From contig NZ_CP029643.1 of assembly GCF_003268655.1 (NCBI RefSeq), positions 62,001 through 126,000 of the forward strand: DNA of 64,000 nucleotides, in the 5' to 3' direction. The translations under genes were made by a program, and so were the position numbers. Each line of letters opens with the position of its first letter. The stretch's first letter is position 1. Shown here piece after piece: positions 16,853 through 25,673 of this stretch. Under the pieces are notes generated by a model that saw nothing but the letters and a program-made list of their open reading frames with translations, was not told where the DNA came from and made no database searches. This stretch comes from Arthrobacter dokdonellae (lineage in GTDB: Bacteria > Actinomycetota > Actinomycetes > Actinomycetales > Micrococcaceae).

Positions 16853-17641
16853 TTATTTCCGTTGGTGGGCCTTTTGCTGCTTTTGAGGGCGTTGACGGGT
16901 TTTGCGCTGCTTCTTGATCCACAGCCACAGGGCGCCGGCGGCCGCCACGACGCTGGGCACGCCAATGCCCAGCGGCGCCGCCCAGTCCTTGATGAAGTTC
17001 GAGAATTCATAAACGGGCGCCACCGCCACATTGATCTGATACGTCGTGGGTTCAATAAACACCGGCACGTTGGCGATGGACGTGTATAGATTCAAAATGA
17101 GTTCGGCCGGCCCGTGCGTTAGAGGCAGAACATCCCAGCTCCACGGTGTGGCCCGGTCCGCCGAGAGGAGCTGGGGATTCGATTGTCCTGGGGCCGGCGT
17201 TATGGTGAAGTCGCCAATGGGGTAGCTCGTGAGGACCGGCGTCACCAACTCGCACAACTGCGGGTATTTCGTGATGACGGGTCCGGGCGCGGGGGGTAGC
17301 GCGGCGGAAGGATTTGCCGTGGACCCGGGTGGTGTGACGGCCACGCTTAATGTGAAGTGCCGCCCTTCCGTGACTCCCTGCGGTTGGTGGAATGCCAGCG
17401 TCCCGAGGCCACACTCACTTAGGAGCTGCCGTGCTGTCATGCCGGTGATTGGTGAGGGTTCCAGGGAGCGAGTGGGCGAGGGTTCCGGGAGGGGGGAAGG
17501 GCTCTGCTGCGCGCCGGGGTTGCCCGACTGCGATCCGGAACATCCTGTCAGGGCCAAAAGAACGACCAGGCAAAGCACGCCCCGGATGGTTCCCAGCCTC
17601 TGGAGTGCCGTGCCCGTTGATGCGGCATGGGTGTGGCTCAT
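16853..17641 (-). CDS. Lipoprotein with C-terminal membrane helix, function unknown
   Basis: 262 residues from the ATG at 17641, chosen because AGGGAAG lies just upstream and the frame then opens with a normal signal peptide (VLCLVVLLALTGC, lipobox LTGC). A start at 17818 would put 59 hydrophilic residues in front of it. After the lipobox come a Pro/Ser linker, an extracellular domain of about 150 residues, and a C-terminal hydrophobic segment followed by a very basic Lys/Arg/Gln tail. I do not recognise the family. Two membrane attachments suggest a periplasmic domain held at the membrane. Confidence 0.6.
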   Translation of the reverse strand: MSHTHAASTGTALQRLGTIRGVLCLVVLLALTGCSGSQSGNPGAQQSPSPLPEPSPTRSLEPSPITGMTARQLLSECGLGTLAFHQPQGVTEGRHFTLSVAVTPPGSTANPSAALPPAPGPVITKYPQLCELVTPVLTSYPIGDFTITPAPGQSNPQLLSADRATPWSWDVLPLTHGPAELILNLYTSIANVPVFIEPTTYQINVAVAPVYEFSNFIKDWAAPLGIGVPSVVAAAGALWLWIKKQRKTRQRPQKQQKAHQRK

Positions 17642-18281
17642 GGCTTCCCTGCGGACTGCGTCGGTTCCGTGGGCGTCGCTGCAGGCTTCATCTTTTCCCT
17701 GCGCACCAGCAGTGGTGGGAGACGGCGGGTTGGATTCAGGGGGCGCGGCATGGCCTTCGCCCGCTTCACCGGTACGTGCGCCGGAATCGGTGAAATCAGG
17801 CATCGTTGCCCCTCCCATGCACGGGATGATCTGAGCTTGACTGTACTCTCACAGTTCACGGCTGAAAATGGGGGCGGAACAGGATATTCATGCAAGGGCC
17901 CCTTGCCGGGCGGGGCGGGAGACCGTGGGTGTTGTCATGTGCTCAGACAACCTTGCATCCGGGTAGTTTGTGTTGTGGTTGGCAGCGAGCTGCTACGTGC
18001 GATTGTCAGGAGGGGCTCCGATCAAGTCTTTTGTGAGTGGACACCCGTCCCCCAATAGATTGGCCACTCCCTTTATTGAACGACCGAGATCGGTGGACAG
18101 GTGCGGCATGGGCCCCATGGTCCAAGACTTGGCGCTGCGGCGTCGCCGGCTACTGTGGTGAGGTTCCTTCTTAGCCGATGACGACCCCATGGGGAGCGGG
18201 CGTGGCCCTGGATGTGGCAAGTACCTTCGGCACTGGGCCGGTCATTAATGCGCGACGGGATTCCCAGCCGGGTGCTATCCG

Positions 18282-18349
18282 TTCTGAAAATGACAGGCGT
18301 AGTGAAGAGGACTTCTGACATTTAGTGCCGTCACCTTCTGAAAATGACA
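18282..18349 (+). repeat. Orphan right-end sequences of a Tni-type transposon
   Basis: The 49 bp at 18301-18349 match the right end of the neighbouring transposon (22116-22164) nearly base for base, in the same orientation. A further terminal motif TTCTGAAAATGACA is at 18282-18295. Five bases (CACCT) separate the orphan end from the transposon's left end. No element lies to the left, so this is the remnant of an earlier insertion. The gene-free stretch 17642-18281 shows nothing else recognisable. Confidence 0.7.
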
Positions 18350-18354
18350 CACCT

Positions 18355-18379
18355 TGTCATTTTCAGAAGCTGACGGCAC
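18355..18379 (+). repeat. Left terminal inverted repeat of the Tni transposon
   Basis: 25 bp, exact reverse complement of 22140-22164. Confidence 0.9.
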
Positions 18380-18495
18380 GCCGATCCCGGTGTTGCCGGG
18401 GTTGTGCCGTCAGCTTCTGAACGCTGGTTGTTCAGTACTCATATGCACTAAAGTCATTGTTGCTCAATAGTTCTGTTCTCAAAGGGGAGACAGGC

Positions 18496-20172
18496 ATGGA
18501 CAAGGGGCCGGATCGGATCGGGTCGGCGGGCCATCTGACGATGTCAGACACGGCGTGGGAACAGGCCCGGTTACGGGCCGAAGTGATCGGCAAACTCGCG
18601 GAACGCGACACCGTTGGGCTGGTCGCTGCCGACGAAGCGGCCGTCGAGTTGGGAATTTCCCGGCGGCGGGTGTATCTGCTGTTGAAGCGCTACCGGCAGG
18701 GGAGTGGTCTCGCGACTGATCTTGGCGGCCACCGGTCCGACGGGGGTAAGGGAGGCAACCGGCTCTCGGATCCGGTGGAACAGGTCATTCGCGAGCTGGT
18801 GCGCAAGCGGTACATGACGCGGCAGAAGCGCAGTGTGGCCTCGCTGCACCGCGAGATTGCCCGCGTTTGTGCTGCGCGGGGGTTGCCTGCTCCGGCACGG
18901 AACACGGTGACAGCGAGGATTGCCCGCATGAATCCCGTCGAGATCGGCCGACGACGGGAAGGCGCCGACAGCGTCCGGCCCTTGCAGTCGGCAGGCGACA
19001 AAGTCCCGGCGATCGCGTCCATCCTGGACCAGGTTCAGATCGATCACACGGTCATTGACCTGATCGTGGTCGACGAGCATGAACGCCGGCCGATCGGCCG
19101 ACCCTATTTAACGGTGGCCATCGACGTGTTCAGCCGGTGCATCATCGGCATGGTCGTGACCTTGGAACCGCCGTCTGCGGTCTCGGTAGGGTTATGCCTG
19201 GCCCACGCCGCCGGTGACAAGCGGCCGTGGCTCGAACGGCTCGGGGTCGAAGCGGACTGGCCGATGAGCGGGAAGCCGAAGGCGCTGTATGTGGACAACG
19301 CCGCCGAGTTCAAGAGTGAAGCACTCACACGGGGGTGCGGGCAACATGGCATCGAACTGGACTACCGACCGCTGGGCCGGCCGCATTACGGCGGAATCGT
19401 CGAACGTCTCATCGGCACGGCCATGGGGAAGGTTCACGAACTGCCAGGCACAACCTTCTCGAACCCGGCCGAACGCGGCGGGTATGACTCCGAGAAGATG
19501 GCCGCGCTGACCCTGTCCGAGCTGGAGAAGTGGCTGGCGTTGGCGGTGGCGGCGTATCACGGAACCGTGCACGGCGGCCTGGGGCAGACTCCGGCCGGAC
19601 GGTGGGCCGAGGGAGTCGCCGCGGCCGGCGAACCGGCAGTCACGTCGAATCCAACGGCGTTCCTGGTGGACTTTCTACCCGTGATTCGTCGGAAGCTGAC
19701 GCGGAGCGGGTTTGTCATCGACCATGTGCACTATTTCGCCAACGCGCTGAAACCCTGGATCAGCCGCCGCGGAAGCCTGGCCCGGTTCATCATCCGCAGG
19801 GACCCGCGCGACATCAGCCGGATCTGGGTGCTGGACCCTGCGGGCACCGAGTACATCGAAGTTCCGTACCGGACGCTATCGAACCCTGCGGCAAGTGTGT
19901 GGGAGCACCGGCAGGCACTTACCCGGCTGCACGAACGCGGAGCTGCTCAGGTTGATGAGGCCGCGCTGTTTAGAATGATCGACCAGATGCGCCATATCTC
20001 CGAGACTGCCGAGAAGACGACCAAGCGGACCCGCCGCGAAGCCGAACGCCGCAACCATGCCGGAACCATGGGAAAGGCGTCTGCGCCGCCGCTACTGACA
20101 CCTCCTGCCGCTTCGCCGGAACCTGGCGCGGCCAAACCTGCGGTCCCATTTGAGGAGATTGAACAATGGTGA
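18496..20172 (+). CDS. tniA: TniA/TnsB-like DDE transposase
   Basis: 558 residues from the ATG at 18496, preceded by AAAGGGGAGA. An N-terminal helix-turn-helix region (ELGISRRRVYLLLKRYRQG) leads into an rve-type catalytic core with D183 (QIDHTVID), D267 (YVDNAAEF) and E303 (GGIVERLIGT); the spacing D-35-E is canonical. A C-terminal Mu-transposase-like beta domain follows (residues about 410-490). TniA cuts and joins the transposon ends and works with TniB and TniQ. The stop overlaps the tniB start by 7 bp. Confidence 0.9.
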   Translation: MDKGPDRIGSAGHLTMSDTAWEQARLRAEVIGKLAERDTVGLVAADEAAVELGISRRRVYLLLKRYRQGSGLATDLGGHRSDGGKGGNRLSDPVEQVIRELVRKRYMTRQKRSVASLHREIARVCAARGLPAPARNTVTARIARMNPVEIGRRREGADSVRPLQSAGDKVPAIASILDQVQIDHTVIDLIVVDEHERRPIGRPYLTVAIDVFSRCIIGMVVTLEPPSAVSVGLCLAHAAGDKRPWLERLGVEADWPMSGKPKALYVDNAAEFKSEALTRGCGQHGIELDYRPLGRPHYGGIVERLIGTAMGKVHELPGTTFSNPAERGGYDSEKMAALTLSELEKWLALAVAAYHGTVHGGLGQTPAGRWAEGVAAAGEPAVTSNPTAFLVDFLPVIRRKLTRSGFVIDHVHYFANALKPWISRRGSLARFIIRRDPRDISRIWVLDPAGTEYIEVPYRTLSNPAASVWEHRQALTRLHERGAAQVDEAALFRMIDQMRHISETAEKTTKRTRREAERRNHAGTMGKASAPPLLTPPAASPEPGAAKPAVPFEEIEQW

Positions 20173-21071
20173 CTGCCGACGATCACCTGCCGCATCTGCA
20201 CCCGGCTGTGCAGGCGACGGCTCGGCTGTCGGCTTCCGAACGGATCGATCAGATTCGTGCTGACCGCTGGATTGGGTATCCGAAGGCCGTCGAGGCCGTG
20301 GACCGGCTGCAAACCCTGCTCGGGTGGCCACGGAAGCAGCGCATGCCGAATCTGCTGTTGATAGGGCCGACGAATAACGGCAAGTCCATGATCATCGAGA
20401 GGTTTCGCCGTCAGCATCTGCCCAGGACTGAGCCGGACCGGGAGCACATTCCGGTGGTATGCGTGCAGATGCCCGCGGAGCCAACCGAGCTTCGGTTCTA
20501 TACAGCGTTGCTTTCCGCGATTGGAGCGCCGTTTCGGCCACGGCAGCGCGTCGTCGACGTCGAGCGTCTGGCACTCGCCCTGCTGGGTGAGGTGGGTGTT
20601 CGGATGTTGGTGATCGATGAGTTCCACAACGTTCTGGCCGGGCGGGGTGAGACGCGACGCGCGTTCCTGAACCTGCTGCGGTTTTTGGGCAACGAGCTCA
20701 ACATTCCCCTTGTCGGGGTCGGCACACGTGAGGCATACCTTGCCGTGAGGTCAGATGACCAGCTGGAGAACAGGTTCGAACCGTTCGTTTTGCCGCTCTG
20801 GGAGGTGGGCGATGAAGCCCGGTCACTGTTGGCCAGCTTCGCTGCCTCGTTCCCTCTCCGCTCACCATCCCGCATCGATGGCGAGGACATGGCCCGGTAC
20901 CTGCTTGCGCGTAGTGAGGGCACTATCGGAGAGCTCGCCCGTCTTCTGACTGCAGCTGCGGTTGTAGCAGTTGAAAGCGGGGAGGAGCGGATCAACCGCA
21001 AGACGCTGACCATGGCCGATTACATCGGGCCCAGCGAACGGCGCAAGCTGTTCGAAAAGCAACTGCTGTGA
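20166..21071 (+). CDS. tniB: TniB/TnsC-like AAA ATPase
   Basis: 301 residues. Walker A GPTNNGKS at residues 67-74 and Walker B MLVIDEFHNV near residue 145, with further AAA features (sensor VGVGTREAY). TniB-type ATPases form filaments on target DNA, select insertion sites and activate the transposase. The gene overlaps tniA by 7 bp and tniQ by 4 bp, so the three proteins are co-translated. Confidence 0.9.
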   Translation: MVTADDHLPHLHPAVQATARLSASERIDQIRADRWIGYPKAVEAVDRLQTLLGWPRKQRMPNLLLIGPTNNGKSMIIERFRRQHLPRTEPDREHIPVVCVQMPAEPTELRFYTALLSAIGAPFRPRQRVVDVERLALALLGEVGVRMLVIDEFHNVLAGRGETRRAFLNLLRFLGNELNIPLVGVGTREAYLAVRSDDQLENRFEPFVLPLWEVGDEARSLLASFAASFPLRSPSRIDGEDMARYLLARSEGTIGELARLLTAAAVVAVESGEERINRKTLTMADYIGPSERRKLFEKQLL

Positions 21072-22024
21072 CCGATTCGCGCCGCTGGCCAGTGCATCCT
21101 GCACCGATCCCCGGCGAGGCACTCTCGTCATGGCTGCGACGAATCGCCGTTCGCTACGATGCCAACCTTGACGATCTCGTGTCGGACTTAGGATTTGGGC
21201 TGGGCGAGCCGAAGGACCTGGATACATTTCCGCCAACTGGATTCGCTCGCGAGCTGGCACAGCGAACAGGTGTTGACGTACACCGGATTCAAAGGATGAG
21301 CCTCAGCGGCTGGGCGCCCTGGCTTATTGATCAGACGGAACCGGACGCCGAGGCGTTTACGACCTATACCCGACAGTTTTCCGTGCTGTTGCAGGCAGGC
21401 CGGCGGCGCCCGCGGGAGATCTCCGAGTGGCTGGCATGGCTTCCCTCACGACAAGCACTCCGGGCGTGCCCGCTATGTATTGCGACCTCAGTGCCACCGT
21501 ACCCGTACCAATTGTTGTGGTTGCTTTCGTTGACGCTAAGCTGCCCCGCCCACGGGTGCCTCCTTGAACCGCGCGCAAAAGCTGCCAGCTACTTCTCCGA
21601 CTGGGAACGCAAGCCGCCTACCCCGAGGCCAGTCTCCGTTACGGCCCTGGCAATGGACAGCCGGACCTGGCAGGCCATGACAACAGGATCGGTCGACCTG
21701 CCCCGACGACAGGTTCATGCCGGAATCTGGTTTCGCCTGATACGGACAATCATTGACGAGCTCGGAGCAACTCTGTCCGAGTGCCGCACCACCGCTGGGC
21801 GCCTGATCAACCGCTTCTGGAAGGAAGCGGGCTATCCACAGCGATTAGGGCCGCGGAGCTGGCAGCCGCACGAAGCCTATCCACTGGATGTGCAACTTCG
21901 CACTCTCGAAGCAACCGCGACCGCCATCCACCTCCTTGAAAGCAAAGTCCTCATAGGCCAAGGAACAGACGCGGCACTCTTCCTGCCCGATGACGCCACC
22001 AGCGGGGAACAGGCCGGACAGTAA
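21068..22024 (+). CDS. tniQ: TniQ target-selection protein
   Basis: 318 residues. It opens with the TniQ signature (HPAPIPGEALSSWLRRIA) and has a zinc-ribbon-like pair of motifs, CPLC and CPAHG, near residues 135-165. TniQ links target recognition to TniB. At this length it is the short form without the long C-terminal targeting domain of TnsD. The remaining 116 bp to the right terminus hold only end sequences. Confidence 0.85.
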   Translation: MTDSRRWPVHPAPIPGEALSSWLRRIAVRYDANLDDLVSDLGFGLGEPKDLDTFPPTGFARELAQRTGVDVHRIQRMSLSGWAPWLIDQTEPDAEAFTTYTRQFSVLLQAGRRRPREISEWLAWLPSRQALRACPLCIATSVPPYPYQLLWLLSLTLSCPAHGCLLEPRAKAASYFSDWERKPPTPRPVSVTALAMDSRTWQAMTTGSVDLPRRQVHAGIWFRLIRTIIDELGATLSECRTTAGRLINRFWKEAGYPQRLGPRSWQPHEAYPLDVQLRTLEATATAIHLLESKVLIGQGTDAALFLPDDATSGEQAGQ

Positions 22025-22139
22025 CAAAATCGCGACGGGCAGGGCACAGGCTTCGACCTTGTCAGACGAAGTTGCTGCAAAGGCATAGGGCAACAAGACC
22101 GCCAACCAGGGGGGTAATGAAGAGGACTTCTGACATTTA

Positions 22140-22164
22140 GTGCCGTCAGCTTCTGAAAATGACA
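22140..22164 (+). repeat. Right terminal inverted repeat of the Tni transposon
   Basis: 25 bp, exact reverse complement of 18355-18379. Confidence 0.9.
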
Positions 22165-22369
22165 CCGGGCAGCCTTCCTGGCCGCAGGCCAGATCGAAGG
22201 CTACGCTTCCATCTCCGAGTTGATTGAGGCGGCCACTTTGAAGGAAGTGAGGCGCCTGCAGCGCAGGCACAACAACGGCCGGCCCTGGGACGGGGCCAGC
22301 CCCGGGAGCCTGCGTCCGGGACAGCGCACCCGGGCCGAACAGACCAGAGAGCACCAAGGCGAGCCGTGA
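22165..22369 (+). pseudogene. C-terminal fragment of a partition (ParB-type, ribbon-helix-helix) protein
   Basis: Open frame with no start, beginning at the transposon boundary. It reads AAFLAAGQIEGYASISELIE, then LKEVRRLQRRHNNGRPWDG, and ends in a Gly/Arg-rich tail. The xYxSxSxLIxxATxxEVxRLxxxxNxGxPW pattern is typical of the C-terminus of small actinobacterial plasmid centromere-binding proteins (recognised from general knowledge). The N-terminal half is absent from the left flank as well, so a deletion accompanied or followed the insertion. Confidence 0.5.
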
Positions 22370-22461
22370 ACGTTAAACGGGCCCGCCTGCGGGACACGCC
22401 CACCCTGGCATGGACAGCCGCGCAAGCCTTCACCGCCGAACACGGAAATGACTGCCCGTGA
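22366..22461 (+). pseudogene. Start of a broken plasmid gene coupled to the partition fragment
   Basis: GTG at 22366 overlaps the preceding stop, then 31 residues including TLAWTAAQAFTAEHGND before a stop. LAWTTDQAFAAES is found in frame just upstream of the membrane-protein gene at 32263, so this is probably the 5' end of a related gene truncated soon after its start. The rest of the stretch to 22875 shows no gene. Confidence 0.4.
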
Positions 22462-22875
22462 CAACGCGGCTGCTGTTGGGGAGGGGTGTGGACAGTTGGC
22501 TGTCGCTGGCCGGTGGCATGGCGAAGGCGTTGTGGAGCTTCAGGGGCCGGCTCGCCGAAGCACGCGCCACCGCTGCCACGCTACGGCAAACCAGGAGGCA
22601 CTCATGGCCGGCATCCAACCACCCGCCGAAGGAAAGACTGTCCGGCATGTGGCCGCTGCAGGCCCGGTACTCCTCTGGACGTGCTGCCAGGGGGTGGTCC
22701 GTGGTTGTCGGGGTGTGGGGTCCGGCGGAAACGATCGATTCCGGGACCCTTCAAAGGGCCCTTCGACATATCGCGGTGGATGTCGTTGAAACCAGGCGTC
22801 ACCGGAATGGGTTGGCCGGCCTGTTCAGTGTCACGGCGTAGCGTGATGGTAGCAGCAGCGAGGAAGGAGGCCGTG

Positions 22876-23097
22876 ATGAGTGAGTCGTTGAATGCCCGTA
22901 TGAGGTGGCCGGATATTTTCACGACGTTGACGCCGTTGCAGGCGCAAGCTGTGGAGCAGTCTCTTGTTGCGGCCTGGCACGAAGGCGTGGAGCCGAGTGT
23001 CGAGCATGTGCGGGACCTGGCTGCACGGTCGCGGGGAGAGATGAGCTTCGATGCGTTCAGGGCCCGCGTGGTGGAGCGCGCCAAGGCGGCCCGGTAG
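22876..23097 (+). CDS. VbhA-like antitoxin of a Fic toxin
   Basis: 73 residues from the ATG at 22876, preceded by AGGAAGGAGG. Mostly helical, with WHEGVEPSVEHVRDLAA in the region where VbhA-type antitoxins carry the inhibitory helix ending in E-G. The Ser/Thr usually found four residues before the Glu reads Ala here, so the match to the classical (S/T)xxxE(G/N) motif is incomplete. The stop codon overlaps the start of the Fic gene (TAGTG), the usual arrangement for a class I Fic pair. Confidence 0.7.
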   Translation: MSESLNARMRWPDIFTTLTPLQAQAVEQSLVAAWHEGVEPSVEHVRDLAARSRGEMSFDAFRARVVERAKAAR

Positions 23098-24014
23098 TGG
23101 CTTCACCGGAGGATGACGCCTGGCTGGCCTACTTCTACCCGGAGACTGTCAACGGGCTTGGCTATGGCGTGCTTCGCAACAACCTGGGTATCCACGATTT
23201 CAAGGAACTCCAGAGTGCCGAGTACGAGCTCGCAGGGGAGCGGTCTCGGCAGCTCTTGGAGGGTTTGGTGCGGATCCCCCTGGAGCCGGACGTGTCCTAT
23301 CTGCGGGACGTGCACCGTCATTTGTTCCAGGACGTCTATCCCTGGGCGGGTGAGTTCCGGACCGTGAACATGTCCAAGGAGGACTCCGTCTTCGCCAGCA
23401 AGGACCTTATCCCTTCTTATATGCGCCCGCTCATGCGCACGGTGGCGTCCTCGTCCTGGGACCACCTTGAACACGAGGACTTCGTGTTCCTGAGCGCATT
23501 CACGTTCGCGGGGATAAACCATGCTCACCCGTTCCGTGAGGGTAACGGCCGCACGACCAAGGCTGTGTTGCACGAGATCTCCAAGCTGTCGAAGTTCGAG
23601 CTGGATTTTGATCGGGTGGGTCCGGGGGAGTGGAATGCGATGGCCCAGGCCAGCATGCCCGGCCAGGGTGAAATCATGCCACGCCATGAGGCTGCGCTGG
23701 ACGTCTTTACGAGGGTGGCAGTTCCGCGAACGACCCCGGTGCCGGATCAATGGGCCCAGGCTGCGCACCAGGTCTCCCAGCGTGTAGTTACCGGCACGAG
23801 GGACGGGCGGGAGACGACGGCCTCGGGGACGGGGACGACCGCCAAACCGCGGCTGAAGTCCCAGATCGAAAAGCTCACCGCCGAAAAGAATGCCAGCCAG
23901 CACTCTGCCCCACGAGGCCCGGAAACCACCGTGCAACGCCTGGCCAGGGAACAAGGCGAACGGGCAGCCGCCCGGGCCAATCGAGACCAGCACCATCGCG
24001 GCCAGGAACTCTAA
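23097..24014 (+). CDS. Fic-domain toxin (AMP transferase)
   Basis: 305 residues from the GTG at 23097, which overlaps the antitoxin stop by one base. The Fic core spans about residues 20-200 with the full active-site motif HPFREGNGR (residues 144-152): catalytic His144, plus the residues that bind the nucleotide phosphates. Family members such as VbhT transfer AMP to DNA gyrase or other targets and stop growth unless held by the antitoxin. A basic, Gln/Ala/Arg-rich coiled tail of about 100 residues follows. It lacks the BID domain of VbhT. The pair would act as a plasmid addiction or defence module. Confidence 0.85.
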   Translation: MASPEDDAWLAYFYPETVNGLGYGVLRNNLGIHDFKELQSAEYELAGERSRQLLEGLVRIPLEPDVSYLRDVHRHLFQDVYPWAGEFRTVNMSKEDSVFASKDLIPSYMRPLMRTVASSSWDHLEHEDFVFLSAFTFAGINHAHPFREGNGRTTKAVLHEISKLSKFELDFDRVGPGEWNAMAQASMPGQGEIMPRHEAALDVFTRVAVPRTTPVPDQWAQAAHQVSQRVVTGTRDGRETTASGTGTTAKPRLKSQIEKLTAEKNASQHSAPRGPETTVQRLAREQGERAAARANRDQHHRGQEL

Positions 24015-24356
24015 TGTGTGCCCACAAGGAGGATCGGTACGGAAATTCTAAGGGGTCCGGTGCCTGTTGAATGGGTGGCATGGCGGCCGATTTTCTACGT
24101 GAGCCATGGACGTCCGGCCATGCCAGGTCCCCTCTCGGCCAGCGGGTACCAACCTGTTTTGGTACCCGTACCGGGCAATTCGCTCCGGGAATCCCGAACG
24201 GTATGTGGCATAAGCTCGCCCATGTAAACCGGCTGGAACGCGGATTCGGTGGGGTGGGCACCGACGGAATCCAGGCAGACGAAGAGGCCTGACCCTGGCC
24301 AAAGCACGTGGAGCAAACCGCAACGACGGTTCCAGGGTGATATTCCACGTCGATTG
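24015..24356. other. Gene-free stretch
   Basis: No supported gene between the Fic toxin and the convergent LacI-type gene. Confidence 0.5.
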
Positions 24357-25382
24357 CTAGAGGTCCCCAGGGGGGCAAGTGGAGCGTCGAACTACCAGAT
24401 TCGCGGGGCAGACGATTTGCTGGTCGGGAGATTCCCCGTTCATCAGGTTCAATGAGAGACGGCCGGCGAGTACGCCTTGCTCGAATGGTGATTGATGGAC
24501 GGTTGTAAGGTCCATGGTTTCCGCCATCGGGTGGTCGTCGATCCCGATGATCGACATGTTTTGGGGGACGCTGAGGCCTGACCGACGCAAGCTTTGGAGT
24601 GCTCCGTAGGCAACCTCATCGGAGAAAGCAAATATTGCTGTGGGCAGATGTGGCAGCGTAAGAATTTTGTCCATTCCTTGCGAACCTCCATCAATGCCCC
24701 ATGGCACGGGGACTACGAGTTCCTCATCGACGTCAATGCCGGCTTTGGACAATGCTTCTCGATATCCCTGCTCCCGACTGACGTCTGCAGTGTAGTGGGC
24801 GCCTTCCGGATCAATGCTGCTGATCATGGCGATCCGCCGATGACCCAAACCCAACAGGTGGTTGACGGCATGTCGCGCCGCCAGTTCGTCGTCTACCCCG
24901 ACAGACGGACGCCCAGGCGTAATAATTCCGGCGACTACGGCGTGGACCCCCATTACGTCGAGTCGGTCCCACTCCTCCTCGGTGAGGGGAAAAGCGATGT
25001 TGATGACCGCATCGACTTTTCGCCGCGCCGGAAGGTCTTCAAAGAACCGGCGCCTCTCATCCGAGTCGTTGAGAGGGTAAAGGAGCACGTCGATTCCAGC
25101 TGCGGTGAGTTCTGCCGCCACGCCGGCGATGACACTCGAATAGAACCACTCGTTGATGGTTGGCGTGACAAGTCCAACGCGTCCTGTGCGTCCACTCGAA
25201 AGTTTCGAAGCCTCGGGTGAGACCACGTAACCAAGCTGTTCGGACAGTTGCTGGATTCTAAGGCGTGTGCGTTCTGACACGCCTTTCCCGCCTGCCAGGG
25301 CGCGGGAGACTGCACTTACGGATACGCCGGCCTCTCTGGCCACGTCCACCATATTTACTGATTGCTGCCCCACCTTGACCAT
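24357..25382 (-). CDS. LacI-family repressor of the alpha-glucoside locus
   Basis: 341 residues. The LacI helix-turn-helix (VDVAREAGVSVSAVSRALAG) lies at about residues 11-30, followed by the hinge helix (SPEASKLSSGRTGRVGLV) and a periplasmic-binding-protein-like sugar domain to the end (GIDDHPMAETMDLTTVHQS). It is divergent from the ABC importer, and two copies of ACGTTTGCGT in the 290-bp gap fit its operators. Expected behaviour is repression released by an imported sugar or its product. Confidence 0.85.
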   Translation of the reverse strand: MVKVGQQSVNMVDVAREAGVSVSAVSRALAGGKGVSERTRLRIQQLSEQLGYVVSPEASKLSSGRTGRVGLVTPTINEWFYSSVIAGVAAELTAAGIDVLLYPLNDSDERRRFFEDLPARRKVDAVINIAFPLTEEEWDRLDVMGVHAVVAGIITPGRPSVGVDDELAARHAVNHLLGLGHRRIAMISSIDPEGAHYTADVSREQGYREALSKAGIDVDEELVVPVPWGIDGGSQGMDKILTLPHLPTAIFAFSDEVAYGALQSLRRSGLSVPQNMSIIGIDDHPMAETMDLTTVHQSPFEQGVLAGRLSLNLMNGESPDQQIVCPANLVVRRSTCPPGDL

Positions 25383-25409
25383 GTTTCAAATAATAGCGGA
25401 TGCACGCAG

Positions 25410-25419
25410 ACGTTTGCGT
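25410..25419. promoter_or_regulatory. LacI-type half operator near the repressor gene
   Basis: ACGTTTGCGT, 28 bp upstream of the lacI-type start; identical to 25532-25541. Placed for autoregulation. Confidence 0.55.
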
Positions 25420-25493
25420 AAAGGGATCCGTAACCGGCAGACCACCGCGTCACCCAAACCTTGATATCACGTGCAAAGTATGACTTTTTATCC

Positions 25494-25541
25494 TTGACTC
25501 CGTGAACATATGCCATTATCTTTTAACTCAAACGTTTGCGT
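25494..25541 (+). promoter_or_regulatory. Promoter and operator of the ABC importer genes
   Basis: TTGACT (25494-25499) and TATCTT (25517-25522) with 17-bp spacing form a good -35/-10 pair. The operator sequence ACGTTTGCGT (25532-25541) covers the expected transcription start, so repressor binding would block initiation. Confidence 0.55.
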
Positions 25542-25673
25542 GAAGTGTCTAGATCACGCTGTGGCTATTTGGTATGAGGGCGTCCTGCCGGCGGGCATGG
25601 TCCGATCCGCAGTGCCCCCGCCTGTTGCTATCCCAACGATGGATCGTTTGATCAACTGAGAGGAAAAGAGTCA

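Larger units (their letters stand above)
18355..22164 (+). mobile_element. Complete Tni-type (Tn7-like/Tn5053-like) transposon, 3.8 kb
   Basis: Bounded by perfect 25-bp inverted repeats (18355-18379 and 22140-22164) beginning TGTCATTTTCAGAAGCTGAC. A subterminal copy in inverted orientation (GTGCCGTCAGCTTCTGAA) is at about 18403-18420, typical of ends with several transposase-binding sites. It carries only the transposition genes tniA, tniB and tniQ, overlapping each other; no resolvase, cargo or cas gene is present. Flanks are CACCT on the left and CCGGG on the right, so no 5-bp target duplication remains, pointing to later recombination. Confidence 0.85.

Noticed and set aside
18355..22164. 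CRISPR-associated transposon
   Set aside because: The tni genes alone are present; no cas gene or repeat array lies in or near the element.
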